This document shows positions 46,352-54,916 of a DNA stretch of 64,000 nt, one piece after another. The notes under the pieces are model-generated. The model saw only the letters and a program-made list of their open reading frames with translations. It was not told the DNA's origin and did not search any database. The stretch spans positions 62,001 to 126,000 of the forward strand of contig CAWIUN010000022.1 in the NCBI GenBank assembly GCA_963839285.1, read 5' to 3'. Positions within the stretch are counted from its first letter, which is position 1. Each line of letters starts with the position of its first letter. A program made the position numbers and the translations under genes. The DNA comes from DASSSQ01 sp963839285 (GTDB taxonomy: Bacteria > Actinomycetota > Thermoleophilia > Gaiellales > Gaiellaceae).

Positions 46352-47171
46352 ATGGCCGGCACCCTGATCGTCAACCCACGCTCCGGCGACGCCGACCCCT
46401 CGACGGAGGAGCTCGTCGCGGCCGCGCGCGGCCGCGGGATCGAGACGCACGTGCTCGAGGAGGGCGACGACCTCGAGGAGCTCGCGCGCGCGGCCGAGGG
46501 GCCGGTCGGGATCGCCGGCGGCGACGGCTCGCTCGCGGCCGTCGCGTCCGTCTGCATCGAGCGCGACCTGCCCTTCGTCTGCGTCCCCTTCGGGACCCGC
46601 AACCACTTCGCCCGCGACCTCGGGCTCGACCGCGACGACCCGCAGGGGATGCTCGAGGCCTTCGCGCCCGACGCGGTCGAGCGGCGCGTCGACGTCGGCC
46701 GCGCGGGAGAGCGCGCTCTTCCTCAACAACGTCTCGCTCGGCCTCTACGCGGGCCTCGTGCACGACCGGGAGCGGCGCCGCCGGCGGCGCGAGGCGTACG
46801 CGCGGCTGAAGGCGCTGCGGCGGCTCGTGACCGACAACGGGCGCGTCGCGCTGACCGTCGACGGCAACCGGCTCGACGTGCACCTGCTGCTCGTCGCGAA
46901 CAACGCCTACACGCCGCTGCGGGTCTTCTCGCTCGGCGAGCGCGAGCGGCTCGACGAGGGGACGCTCTGCCTCTACGTCGGCACCGGCGCGCTGCCGACC
47001 GACTGGCGCGAGCGGCGGGCGGAGCGGCTCGTCGTCGACTGCCCGGCGGGGCGCGTCGGCGCCGCGGTCGACGGCGAGCCGGAGCAGCTCGAGACGCCGC
47101 TCGAGCTCCGCGTGCTGCCGGGCGCGCTGCGGGTGCGCGTGCCGCGGCCGCGGGAGGACGAGGACGCATGA
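46352..47171 (+). CDS. Diacylglycerol kinase-family lipid kinase, frameshifted near 46710
   Basis: About 272 residues after repair. The N-terminal kinase fold has GTLIVNPRSGDAD, the nucleotide-binding PVGIAGGDGSLAAVAS and VPFGTRNHFARDLGL, all typical of the DAGK/YegS family. One extra G near 46712 precedes LFLNNVSLGLYAGLVHDRE; the C-terminal beta-sandwich ends VRVPRPREDEDA. It phosphorylates a lipid such as diacylglycerol or phosphatidylglycerol, or sphingosine-like substrates. Its TGA overlaps the ATG of a cyclic-nucleotide-binding protein, a coupling that may place the kinase under cNMP-linked control. Confidence 0.85.
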
Positions 47172-47545
47172 GCCCGCGGACGAGCCCCGCGACGGCGCAC
47201 GAGCTGCAGCGGGTCGGCCTGCTCGCGACGCTGCCCGGGGAGACGCTGACCCGGCTGGCCGCACGGATGCAGCGCGAGGAGGTTCCCGCCGGCCGCACGG
47301 TCGTCAGCGAGGGCGAGCAGGGGGACCGCTTCTACGTCGTCCTCAGCGGCCTGCTGACGGTCGACCAGGCCGCGCTCGGCGCCCGCCGCGTCCTGCGGCC
47401 CGGCGACTACTTCGGCGAGGTGGCGGCGGCGATGGGCGTGCCGCGGACGGCGTCCGTGCGGGCGCTGACGCCGACGACGGTCGCGAGCTGCGACCGCGCC
47501 GCCTTCGACGAGTTCGTGCGGCCGCTCTTCGCCGCCGAGGACTAG
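47168..47545 (+). CDS. Small cyclic-nucleotide-binding domain protein
   Basis: 125 residues, essentially one cNMP-binding domain: LLATLPGETLTRLAARM, VVSEGEQGDRFYVVLSGLLTV, the phosphate-binding cassette RPGDYFGEVAAAMGVPRTASVRA (Arg and Gly/Glu present) and a closing helix. There is no DNA-binding or catalytic domain, so it would act as a ligand-bound partner. It overlaps the end of the lipid-kinase gene (ATGA) and its stop overlaps the convergent glycosyltransferase gene by four bases. An adenylate-cyclase-domain protein is encoded at 54917 and could supply the ligand. Confidence 0.87.
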   Translation: MSPRTSPATAHELQRVGLLATLPGETLTRLAARMQREEVPAGRTVVSEGEQGDRFYVVLSGLLTVDQAALGARRVLRPGDYFGEVAAAMGVPRTASVRALTPTTVASCDRAAFDEFVRPLFAAED

Positions 47546-48633
47546 CGGCCGCGGACGGCGCTGTCGAGCGTGATCGCGCCGTAGAGCGTCCCGGCCAGCG
47601 GCAGCGTCCACGACCAGGCGCCGCCGAGGCCGAAATGGCGGACCGCGGGACGCGCGACGATGCTCGAGCAGAGCCAGGCGAGCGCGCCGAGGGCCGCCGC
47701 CGGCGGCTCGTAGGCGGCGGCCGCGAGCAGCAGGACGGGCAGCGGGAAGCAGACGGCGAGGGCGACGAGCGTCCCGGCGAGGAGCAGCCAGGAGCGCCGC
47801 AGCTGCGTGAAGGCGGTGCGGGCGACCATCCGCCAGAGCGGGCCGAGCGAGTCGTAGGCGCGCAGGCTGCGGGTCTCGCCGCGGGAGACGGCGAGGCGGG
47901 TCGCGCCGCCGGCGCGCTTGACGGCCCGCGCCAGGGCGACGTCGTCGATGACGGCGCCGCGGATCGCCTCGAAGCCGCCGGCGGCGCGGAGCGCGTCGCG
48001 GCGGAGGAGCACGCAGCCGCCCGCGGCCGCGGCCAGGCGCCGGCGCGGGTCGTTCGCGAGCCGCATCGGGAAGAGCAGGTTGAAGAAGAGCAGGAAGGGC
48101 GGCACGAGCAGCCGCTCCCAGCCGCTCTCGGCGCGCAGGAGCGCCATGCGGCTGTTCAGCGCCAGCCGGGAGGCCTCGCTCTCGGCGACGAGGCGCCGCA
48201 GCGAGCCCGGCGCGTGCAGGATGTCTGCGTCGGTCAGCAGCAGGTACTCCGGCGCGCCGGCCGCCGCGAGGCCCTGCTCGAGCGCCCAGACCTTGCCCAC
48301 CCAGCCCGGCGGCAGCTCCGAGCCCGCGACGACCTCCGCCCCCGCCGCGCGGGCGGCGGCCGCGGTGCCGTCGGTCGAGCGGTCGTCGACGACGAGCACC
48401 CGGAAGGCCCGCGGGTAGTCCTGCGCGAGGAGCGCCGGCAGCGTCCGCGGCAGGTAGTCCTCCTCGTCGCGCGCCGGCACGAGGACGGCGACCTCCGGCC
48501 AGGCGTCCGGATCGGGCGGCTCCTCCGCGTCCTCGCCGACCGGGCGCAGGTCCCAGGGCCGCCAGGGCGCGAGCAGGATCCCCGCCCATGCCGCCAGCGA
48601 GAGCGCGCCGAGGGCGAGCAGCGCGGCGTGCAC
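47542..48633 (-). CDS. Family 2 glycosyltransferase, HpnB-like membrane protein
   Basis: 363 residues from GTG 48633. A first helix (LLALGALSLAAWAGILLAPW) is followed by a GT-A domain: VAVLVPARDEEDYLPRTLPALLAQDYP, the DxD-like VVDDRS and LLTDADILHAPG, then GAVIDDVALARAVKRAGG and the R/QxxRW-like GPLWRMVARTAF, and two to three C-terminal helices. This matches the hopanoid-associated HpnB group, which transfers a sugar at the membrane. No hopanoid genes lie in the window. GTG 48633 shares a base with the upstream TAG, so it is co-translated with the beta-lactamase-type gene. Confidence 0.83.
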   Translation of the reverse strand: MHAALLALGALSLAAWAGILLAPWRPWDLRPVGEDAEEPPDPDAWPEVAVLVPARDEEDYLPRTLPALLAQDYPRAFRVLVVDDRSTDGTAAAARAAGAEVVAGSELPPGWVGKVWALEQGLAAAGAPEYLLLTDADILHAPGSLRRLVAESEASRLALNSRMALLRAESGWERLLVPPFLLFFNLLFPMRLANDPRRRLAAAAGGCVLLRRDALRAAGGFEAIRGAVIDDVALARAVKRAGGATRLAVSRGETRSLRAYDSLGPLWRMVARTAFTQLRRSWLLLAGTLVALAVCFPLPVLLLAAAAYEPPAAALGALAWLCSSIVARPAVRHFGLGGAWSWTLPLAGTLYGAITLDSAVRGR

Positions 48634-49453
48634 TAGCGCCCGAGCTCGGCGAGCACGGCGTCGGCGAGCCGCGGCCAGGCGTCTCTCGCCCAGTCGCCGA
48701 AGTCGAGGTCGGTGAGGACGGCGAGCGCGAGGCCGCTCCCCGCTCCCGCGGAGCCTGTCCCGGCCTCCGGGTCGACCCAGAGGAAGGTGCCGCTGCGGCC
48801 GAAGTGGCCGTAGGTCCGCGGCGAGTTGCGCGCTCCCGTCCAGTGCGGCGACTTCGCGTCGCGCAGCTCGAGGCCGAGCCCCCAGTCGTTCGGCTCCATC
48901 CGCCCGAAGCCGGGCAGGACGCCGAGGAGCCCCGGGAACTGCACCTGCGTCGCCTCCGCGAGCGTCTCGGCCGAGATCCGCGCCGGCTCGAGCAGCTCGC
49001 GGGCGACGTCGAGCAGGTCGCCGATCGTCCCCTCCGCCCCGCTGCCGGCCGGGCCCGCGAGCACGGCGCCGTTCTGCCAGACCGAGGCGAAGTACTCGGC
49101 GAACGGCATCTGCGCCCGATCCGCGACGAGCTCGGCGAGGAGGTCGAAGCCGTAGTTCGAGTAGACGCGCCGCCGCCCCGGGCCGCGCGATCGGGGCGCC
49201 GCGCTCGAACGGGAGCCCGGAGGTGTGCGCGAGCAGGTGGCGCACGGTCGACCCGGGCGGCCCGGCGGGCTCGTCGAGGTCGACGATCCCCTCCTCCGCG
49301 GCGACGAGGACGCAGACGGCGGAGGCGAGCTTCGTGACCGAGGCCCAGGGGAAGACACGGCTCGCCGTCGCCGTGCACGGCGTCGGCCGCGCCGGCGACC
49401 GCGGCGGCCGCGTGCGGGCTCGGCCAGCCGTCGACTTGCCTCAGCGCCTCCAC
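48633..49453 (-). CDS. Beta-lactamase-related serine hydrolase, two frameshifts
   Basis: About 273 residues after repair, from GTG 49453. Extra bases near 49352 and 49185 break the frame; corrected, the sequence has the class C-type nucleophile motif SVTK (VFPWASVTKLASA), the HTSGLPFERGAP turn and the YSNYGFDLLAEL motif (YxN). The usual HTG-like third motif is YGHFGRSGTFLWVDP. No signal peptide is seen. It is more likely a carboxypeptidase or esterase than a drug-resistance enzyme. It overlaps the glycosyltransferase gene downstream by one base. Confidence 0.8.
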
Positions 49454-49472
49454 GGGCGGCGATACTAGCCGC

Positions 49473-49868
49473 GTGGAGCGCCGGTCGATCTCCTCCGGCA
49501 GCGCGTTCGAGGAGCGTGTCGGCTACGCGCGGGCCGTCGTCGCGGCCGGGCGCGTCCACGTCTCGGGCACCGCGCCGGCGATGCCGGGCGACGCGGACCC
49601 GCCGCCGGGCGCCTACGCGCAGGCGCGCCGCTGCCTCGAGATCGTCGAGGCGGCGCTCCGCGAGGCGGGCAGCGGCCTCGAGCACGTCGTCCGCACGCGC
49701 CTCTACCTGGCCCGCGCCGGGGACATCGACGAGGTCGGCCGCGCCCACCGGGAGGCGTTCGGGAGCGTCCGCCCCGCCTGCACCGGCGTCGTCGTGCAGC
49801 TGCTCGACCCGCGCTGGCTGGTCGAGATCGAGGTCGAGGCGCTGCTGCCCGGGCCGGAGCCCGCATGA
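49473..49868 (+). CDS. RidA/YjgF family protein
   Basis: 131 residues from GTG 49473 with the trimeric RidA fold: SGSAFEERVGYARAVVAAGRVHVSGTAP, QARRCLEIVEAALREAGSGL, VRTRLYLARAGDIDEVGRAHREAF and the end VQLLDPRWLVEIEVEAL. The arginine in VVRTRLYL is the usual imine/enamine-binding residue; the glutamate of the C-terminal strand is also present. RidA proteins hydrolyse reactive 2-aminoacrylate-type intermediates. Its stop overlaps the next ATG. Confidence 0.92.
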   Translation: MERRSISSGSAFEERVGYARAVVAAGRVHVSGTAPAMPGDADPPPGAYAQARRCLEIVEAALREAGSGLEHVVRTRLYLARAGDIDEVGRAHREAFGSVRPACTGVVVQLLDPRWLVEIEVEALLPGPEPA

Positions 49869-51067
49869 GCGAGCGCGAGCTGCAGGCGTTCCCCGCGTCG
49901 ATCACCGGCAAGGGCGCGCGGCCCGCGGGCGCCGCCGCCTCGGTGCTCGACCACCGCTTCGGCGCCTCCGACCCCTACACGCTCGGGGTCGAGGAGGAGT
50001 ACATGCTGCTCGACGCGGAGACGCTCGACCTCGTCCAGCACGTCGAGGCGGTGCTCGCGACCGTCGAGGGGCACGAGCTCGAGGAGCGCGTCGGCGCCGA
50101 GCTGATGCAGTCGGTGCTCGAGGTCGCGACGCCCGTCTGCCGCACCGCCGCCGACGTCGACCACGAGCTGCGGCGGCTGCGCGGCTACGTCGGCGACGTC
50201 GCCGCCGGCCACGACCTGCGCGTCGGCTCGGCCGGCACGCACCCGTTCAGCCTCTTCGAGCGGCAGCGGATCACGGCCCGCGACCGCTACCACGCGCTCG
50301 TCGACCAGCTGCAGTACGTCGCCCGCCGGGAGCTGATCTTCGGCATGCACGTCCACGTCGCCGTCGACGGGCCCGAGAAGGCGATCCAGGTCGTCAACGG
50401 CCTGCTCGCCCACCTCTCCGAGCTGCTGGCGCTCTCGGCGAACTCGCCCTTCTGGCGCGGCGAGGCGACCGGGCTCGCCTCGAGCCGGCAGATGGTCTTC
50501 GCCGCCTTCCCGCGCTCCGGGCCGCCGCCGCGCTTCCGCGACTACGCCGACTACGCCGAGGTCGTCGGCCAGCTCGAGCGCACGGGCTGCATCGCCGACT
50601 ACACGCACATCTGGTGGGACATCCGGCTGCACCCGCGGCTCGGCACGATCGAGATCCGCATCTGCGACGCGGTCACCCGGGTCGAGCACGCCGTCGGGCT
50701 CGCCGCCTACTGCCAGGCGCTCGTCAAGCTCTACTGCGAGCAGTACGACGCCGGCGGCGAGATCCCCTCCTACCACCGGATCCTGACGACCGAGAACAAG
50801 TGGCTCGCCGCCCGGTACGGGCTGCAGGCGCCCGTCATGGACCTCGCGACCGGCCGCCGCAACCGCGTGCCGGTGGCGCAGCTCGTCCGCCGCACGCTCC
50901 GCGACGTCGAGCCGCACGCGCGCGAGCTCGGCTGCGAGCGCGAGCTCGAGGGCGTCCGCGACCTGCTCGCCCACGGCAACGGCGCCGACCGGCAGCGGCG
51001 CGTCTGGAACGCGAACCGCGACGTCGTCGAGGTCGTGCGGGAGATCGCCGCCGCAAGCGCCGTGTAG
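49865..51067 (+). CDS. Carboxylate-amine ligase, YbdK-type glutamate-cysteine ligase 2
   Basis: 400 residues of the GCS2 family. The opening FGASDPYTLGVEEEYMLLDAETLDL has the conserved glutamates; ATP and metal ligands appear in GSAGTHPFSLFE, FGMHVHVAVDGPEKAIQV and WWDIRLHPRLGTIEIRICDAVT. Weak glutamate-cysteine ligase activity is known for the family. It follows RidA with a 4-base overlap and is 12 bases before the peroxiredoxin gene, giving a small thiol/redox operon. No glutathione synthetase is nearby. Confidence 0.92.
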   Translation: MSERELQAFPASITGKGARPAGAAASVLDHRFGASDPYTLGVEEEYMLLDAETLDLVQHVEAVLATVEGHELEERVGAELMQSVLEVATPVCRTAADVDHELRRLRGYVGDVAAGHDLRVGSAGTHPFSLFERQRITARDRYHALVDQLQYVARRELIFGMHVHVAVDGPEKAIQVVNGLLAHLSELLALSANSPFWRGEATGLASSRQMVFAAFPRSGPPPRFRDYADYAEVVGQLERTGCIADYTHIWWDIRLHPRLGTIEIRICDAVTRVEHAVGLAAYCQALVKLYCEQYDAGGEIPSYHRILTTENKWLAARYGLQAPVMDLATGRRNRVPVAQLVRRTLRDVEPHARELGCERELEGVRDLLAHGNGADRQRRVWNANRDVVEVVREIAAASAV

Positions 51068-51079
51068 GCTCGGGCCGAG

Positions 51080-51550
51080 GTGCTCCGGGCAGGCGACACG
51101 ATTCCCGACGCGACCGTGCAGACCGCTCCCGGCGAGGCCGTGCGGCTGCGCGAGCTCGCCGCGGGCGGCCCGATCCTGCTGCTCTTCTACTTCTTCGACT
51201 GGTCCTCGACCTGAACGCAGGAGCTCGAGCTCCTGCGTGACAGGAGACGGGAGTTCGAGGCGCTCGGAGTGCGGCCGTTCGGGATCTCGCGCGACTCGCC
51301 CTGGACGCACATCTCCTGGTCGCAGGCGCTCGACCTCGAGGTGCAGCTGCTCTCGGACTGGAACGGCGAGGCGACCCGCGGCTTCGAGGTCGCCCACGAG
51401 TACCGCGGCCTGCACGACGTCTCGCGCCGGACGGCGTTCCTGATCGACCCGGACGGTACGGTCCGGGGCGCATGGAGCTACGAGACGAGCGAGGTGCCGG
51501 ACTTCGACGAGCTGCTCGCAGCCGCCTCGGCGGCGCCGGCCTCCTCCTAG
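51080..51550 (+). CDS. Peroxiredoxin with in-frame UGA at the catalytic position, probable selenoprotein
   Basis: The frame from GTG 51080 runs 156 codons to TAG 51548-51550 with one internal TGA at 51212 (codon 45). The flanks are unmistakably a peroxiredoxin: FYFFDWSST-[UGA]-TQELELLRDRR, then GVRPFGISRDSPWTHISWSQALDLEVQLLSDW and RTAFLIDPDGTVRGAW. UGA falls exactly where the peroxidatic Cys of the TxxC/TCT motif belongs, so selenocysteine is the natural reading. A perfect 24-base palindrome follows the UGA at once, a possible SECIS. The alternative is a TGC-to-TGA base error. No stop or frame break other than this. It follows the YbdK gene and precedes a membrane gene. Confidence 0.8.
51215..51238 (+). 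promoter_or_regulatory. Perfect hairpin directly after the UGA, candidate bacterial SECIS
   Basis: Starting with the base after UGA, ACGCAGGAGCTC is followed by its exact complement, a 12-base arm palindrome within the coding sequence. Bacterial SECIS elements lie just 3' of the UGA and bind SelB. The loop is nearer to the UGA than in the best-known E. coli example, so the assignment is tentative; repeated GAG-CTC codons could also create it by chance. Confidence 0.5.
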
Positions 51551-53406
51551 CGCTCTACGGCGCGGCCGCGGTCGCCGCCACCTGGCCCGCGGTGCAGCAC
51601 GCGGGCTCGCAGTTCCTCGCCGCGGGCGGCGACGGGCACGGCGAGGCGGCGCCCGGCGACCACCTGCAGACGGGCTACCGGCTCTGGCTCGTCGGCCACC
51701 AGCTCGCGCACGGGCGGGCGCCCTGGCTCGACCCCTACACCTTCCAGCCGGAGGTCTCGCCGCTGCCGAACTTCGCCGGCTGGCCGTTCGGCCTCGCCTA
51801 CTGGCCGCTGCACGCGCTCTTCGGCGCCGTCGGCGGCTGGAACGCGTTCGTGCTCGCGACCGTCGTGCTCGCGGGCCTCGCGGCCTCCGCCTGGCTGCGG
51901 GCGCTGTCGCTGCCCGCGGGCGCGGCCGCCGCCGGCGGGCTCGCGTTCGCGCTCGCGCCCTACCGCGTCTGGCAGAGCACCGGGCACCTGCTCGGCCCGG
52001 TCTCGCTGCTGCTGCCGGTCGCGCTCTGGGGCATCGAGCGGGGCCGCGAGGGCGGACGCTCGCGCGCCTGGCTCGTGCTCGCCGCGGCGGCGACCGCCTC
52101 GATCCCGCTCTCGGGCCAGGTGCACCTCGCGCTCGGGACGACGCCGCTCGTGCTCGCCTACGCCGTCGCCCGCTCGCGCCGGCCTCGCGTGCTCGCCGCG
52201 GCGGCCGCGGGCGCCGTGCTCGCCGCCGCGGCCGGGCTCGCCTACCAGCGGCTCGTCGTGGCCGGCTCGATCGAGGCCGGCGGCCGCTCGCTGCAGGAGG
52301 TCGCGCACTACTCGGCCGGCGGGCTCGACTTCGTCTCCCGCAGCCCCCGGGACGGGCTCGAGCGGGCGGTCTTCCTCGGCTGGGCGACCCCGCTCGCCGC
52401 GCTCGCCGGAGCCGTCCTGCTCGCGCGGGCCCGCCGGCTCGCGCTGCTCGCGGTGCTCGCGCTCGCGGTCGTCGTGCCGGTGCTGCTCGCGCTCGGGACG
52501 AACCTGCCCGGCTACGGCTGGCTCTGGCACCACGCGGCGCCGTTCCGCTACCCGCGCGTGCCGGAGCGGCTGCTGCCGATCGCCGCGCTCGGGATCGCCG
52601 CGCTCGTCGCCGTCGCCGTCGCGCACCTGCGGCGGCCGGCGCTCGTCGGGCTCGCGCTCGCCGCGCTCGTCGTCGACCTCCACGTCGCCGCCTTCGAGCC
52701 GACCTCCGCCGCGGCCGTCCCGGCCGCCTACGCGCCTCTGGCCTCGGCGCCGCCGGGCCGCCTGCTCGAGCTGCCGGTCTTCCTGCCCGGCCGCGACGAG
52801 GGCAGCGTCTACCTCTACGGAGACCTGACCGCGCAGCGGGAGCGGCCGCTCGGCTACGCGCTCGGCCCGGACGAGACGGACGCGCTCGCACGGCGGCTGG
52901 CGCCGCTCTCCTGCGGCGACTGGCCGGCCGCGGCGCTCGCCGGGCTCGGCGTCCGCTACGTCGCCGTCCACGGCGGCCTCTACCGGACGGCGGCCGCGCC
53001 CGGTCCCGCCGCCGAGTGGTTCGCCTGGCGGGCGCTGCGCGCCCACGGCTTCGGGCCGATCGCCCGGGCGGGCCCCGTCACCGTCTTCGCGCCGGGCGGG
53101 ACGGCGGCGGTCGACGAGCCCGCGGAGCCGGCCGGGAGCCTCGTCCTCTGCGACGGCTGGGACGGCGCCCGCCGCCTCGTCCGCAGCCCGGCGGAGCTCT
53201 GGATCCACGCGACGGGCGCGACGCTCGCGCTCGAGCTCCACGGAGCCGGCCAGACCGCCGACGTCTCGGTCGACGGCGGCCCGGCCGCGCGCGTCGCGGC
53301 CTCGCGCACGCTGCGGCTCGCCCTCGGCGCCCCGGGCTGGCACCTCGTCCGGGTCGACCGGCGCGGGCACGGCAGCGTGCGCCTCGCCCGGATCCGGATC
53401 GGTTGA
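51472..53406 (+). CDS. Large polytopic membrane protein (GT-C-like / DUF6541-like)
   Basis: 644 residues with ten or more hydrophobic helices spread over residues 20-440 (LLLALYGAAAVAATW, AFVLATVVLAGLAASAWL, AWLVLAAAATASIPL and others), then a 200-residue extracytoplasmic domain. The first large loop holds TWPAVQHAGSQFLAAGGDG and GDHLQTGYRLWLVGHQL, reminiscent of lipid-linked-sugar glycosyltransferases of the GT-C fold, though no clear DxD or DE is fixed. The C-terminal part is beta-rich. The only ATG available, 51472, lies inside the peroxiredoxin gene (79-base overlap). Exact function unknown. Confidence 0.65.
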   Translation: MELRDERGAGLRRAARSRLGGAGLLLALYGAAAVAATWPAVQHAGSQFLAAGGDGHGEAAPGDHLQTGYRLWLVGHQLAHGRAPWLDPYTFQPEVSPLPNFAGWPFGLAYWPLHALFGAVGGWNAFVLATVVLAGLAASAWLRALSLPAGAAAAGGLAFALAPYRVWQSTGHLLGPVSLLLPVALWGIERGREGGRSRAWLVLAAAATASIPLSGQVHLALGTTPLVLAYAVARSRRPRVLAAAAAGAVLAAAAGLAYQRLVVAGSIEAGGRSLQEVAHYSAGGLDFVSRSPRDGLERAVFLGWATPLAALAGAVLLARARRLALLAVLALAVVVPVLLALGTNLPGYGWLWHHAAPFRYPRVPERLLPIAALGIAALVAVAVAHLRRPALVGLALAALVVDLHVAAFEPTSAAAVPAAYAPLASAPPGRLLELPVFLPGRDEGSVYLYGDLTAQRERPLGYALGPDETDALARRLAPLSCGDWPAAALAGLGVRYVAVHGGLYRTAAAPGPAAEWFAWRALRAHGFGPIARAGPVTVFAPGGTAAVDEPAEPAGSLVLCDGWDGARRLVRSPAELWIHATGATLALELHGAGQTADVSVDGGPAARVAASRTLRLALGAPGWHLVRVDRRGHGSVRLARIRIG

Positions 53407-53438
53407 CCTCCGACCGGCGGGTCTGATTTCCTCGGGCC

Positions 53439-54020
53439 ATGGAACCCACCATCGCGGGCGCCGAGGCGCCCACCACCACCAGGACGCTCGAAGGACGGAT
53501 GACCGCGGCGGCAGCGGCCCTCCTCCTGGCAGGAGCGGTCGTCTTCCTCTGGCAGGCGCCCGGCTCCTACCAGGTCTTCAAGGCGATCCACGTCGCCGCG
53601 GCGGTCGTCTGGGTCGGCGGCGGAGCCGGGCTGACGATCATGGCGCTGCTCGCGCAGCGGACGAACGACACGGCGCTGCTGCTCTCGCTCGGCAAGCAGG
53701 CCGCCTTCCTCGGCGAGCGGATCTTCACCCCCGCCTCCTTCATCGCGCTCGGCTTCGGGATCGCGATGGTCGAGAAGGTGCACTGGGGCTGGGGCGTCTT
53801 CTGGATCGACTTCGCCCTCGCCGGCTGGGCGCTCTCGACCCTGATCGGGATCGGCTACCTCTCGCCGGCGTCGAAGAAGCTGAACGCGCTGATGGCGACG
53901 AAGCAGCCGGACGACCCGGAGGTGCGCGGGGCGATCGGGACACTGATCGGCGTCGCGCGCTTCGACGTCGTCCTGCTCGTCCTGATCGTGCTCGACATGG
54001 CGGCGAAGCCGACGTTCTAG
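53439..54020 (+). CDS. DUF2269 family membrane protein
   Basis: 193 residues. The first 20 residues are soluble; helices follow at AAAALLLAGAVVFLWQ, AIHVAAAVVWVGGGAGLTIMALLAQ, TPASFIALGFGIAMVEK, DFALAGWALSTLIGIGYL and FDVVLLVLIVLDMA. The HVAAAVVWVGGG motif, with a histidine close to the membrane surface, is shared by DUF2269 and related haem-binding-like membrane proteins, but no activity is established. It starts 32 bases after the polytopic protein and ends 7 bases before the M23-type gene. Confidence 0.85.
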   Translation: MEPTIAGAEAPTTTRTLEGRMTAAAAALLLAGAVVFLWQAPGSYQVFKAIHVAAAVVWVGGGAGLTIMALLAQRTNDTALLLSLGKQAAFLGERIFTPASFIALGFGIAMVEKVHWGWGVFWIDFALAGWALSTLIGIGYLSPASKKLNALMATKQPDDPEVRGAIGTLIGVARFDVVLLVLIVLDMAAKPTF

Positions 54021-54027
54021 GAGGGCG

Positions 54028-54875
54028 ATGAGCGGGACCGGCCCCTACTCCTGGCCGCTGAAGCCGTTCGGGCGCGCCCACCCCGTCCGCGCGTACTTCA
54101 ACGACCCCAGGATCTCGGGCCGGTCCCGCGCCTTCCACTTCGGGATCGACATCTCGGCACCGGACGGCACCGCGGTCTTCGCCGTCGAGCCGGGGACCGT
54201 CCACCACGAGGGCGGGCGGTCACTGTCGGTCGTGGCGGACGGCGGCCGCGCGTTCGGCTACTGGCACGTCGTCCCGGCCGTGCCGCACCGGACGCCGGTG
54301 CGGCGGCACCAGGTCGTCGGCCACGTCGAGGCGCCCTGGGGGCACCTCCACTTCGCCGAGAGCTACCGGCAGCGCTACCGCAACCCGCTTCGCCCCGGGG
54401 CGCTCGAGCCCTGGAGCGACCCGACCTCGCCGCGGATCACGAAGATCTCCTTCCAGCGCGGCCGGCGGGAGCTCTCGCCGCTCGCGGTCAGCGGAGCCGT
54501 CGACGTCGTCGTCGAGGCGCACGACCTCCCGCCCCTGCCCGTGCCGCCGCCCTGGGCGAACATGCCGGTGACCCCGGCGCTGCTCCGCTGGCGGGTGCTG
54601 CGCGGCCGGAAGGTCGTGCGCGGCTGGCACGCGCCCGTCGACTTCCGGAAGAGCCTCGTCGCCCGCGAGCTCTTCCCGGCGGTGTTCGCGCCCGGCACCC
54701 GCCAGAACCACCCGGGGAAGCCGGGGCTCTACCGCTTCTACCTCGCCCACACCTGGAGCACCCGGCTGCTGCCGAACGGCCTCTACCGGCTCCAGGTCGA
54801 GGCCTCGGACGAGTCCGGGCAACAAGGCGGTCGCCGTCGCTGCCGTTCACGCTCGCGAACCGGCCCCGCACGTAG
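54028..54875 (+). CDS. M23-type (LytM-like) domain protein, two frameshifts at the 3' end
   Basis: About 281 residues after repair. Residues 30-115 form a peptidase M23 fold with the metal motif HFGIDISAPDGTAVFA (HxxxD) and HLHFAES (HxH); residues 140-275 form a beta-sandwich (Ig-like) domain. One extra G near 54820 (TCCGGG-CAAC) and one extra base near 54838 break the last 20 codons; the corrected end is VLPFTLANRPRT with TAG at 54875. No signal peptide is visible at the chosen ATG, so secretion is uncertain. Typical M23 enzymes cut peptidoglycan cross-links; the family also has inactive members. Confidence 0.78.
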
Positions 54876-54916
54876 CCGCCGGCGCAGGCCGCTGTAGCCT
54901 CTACTGCCGAGAGCCG

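Noticed and set aside
48633..49453. An antibiotic-resistance beta-lactamase
   Set aside because: It has SVTK and YSN motifs but no signal peptide, and family members are mostly esterases or peptidases; resistance cannot be claimed.
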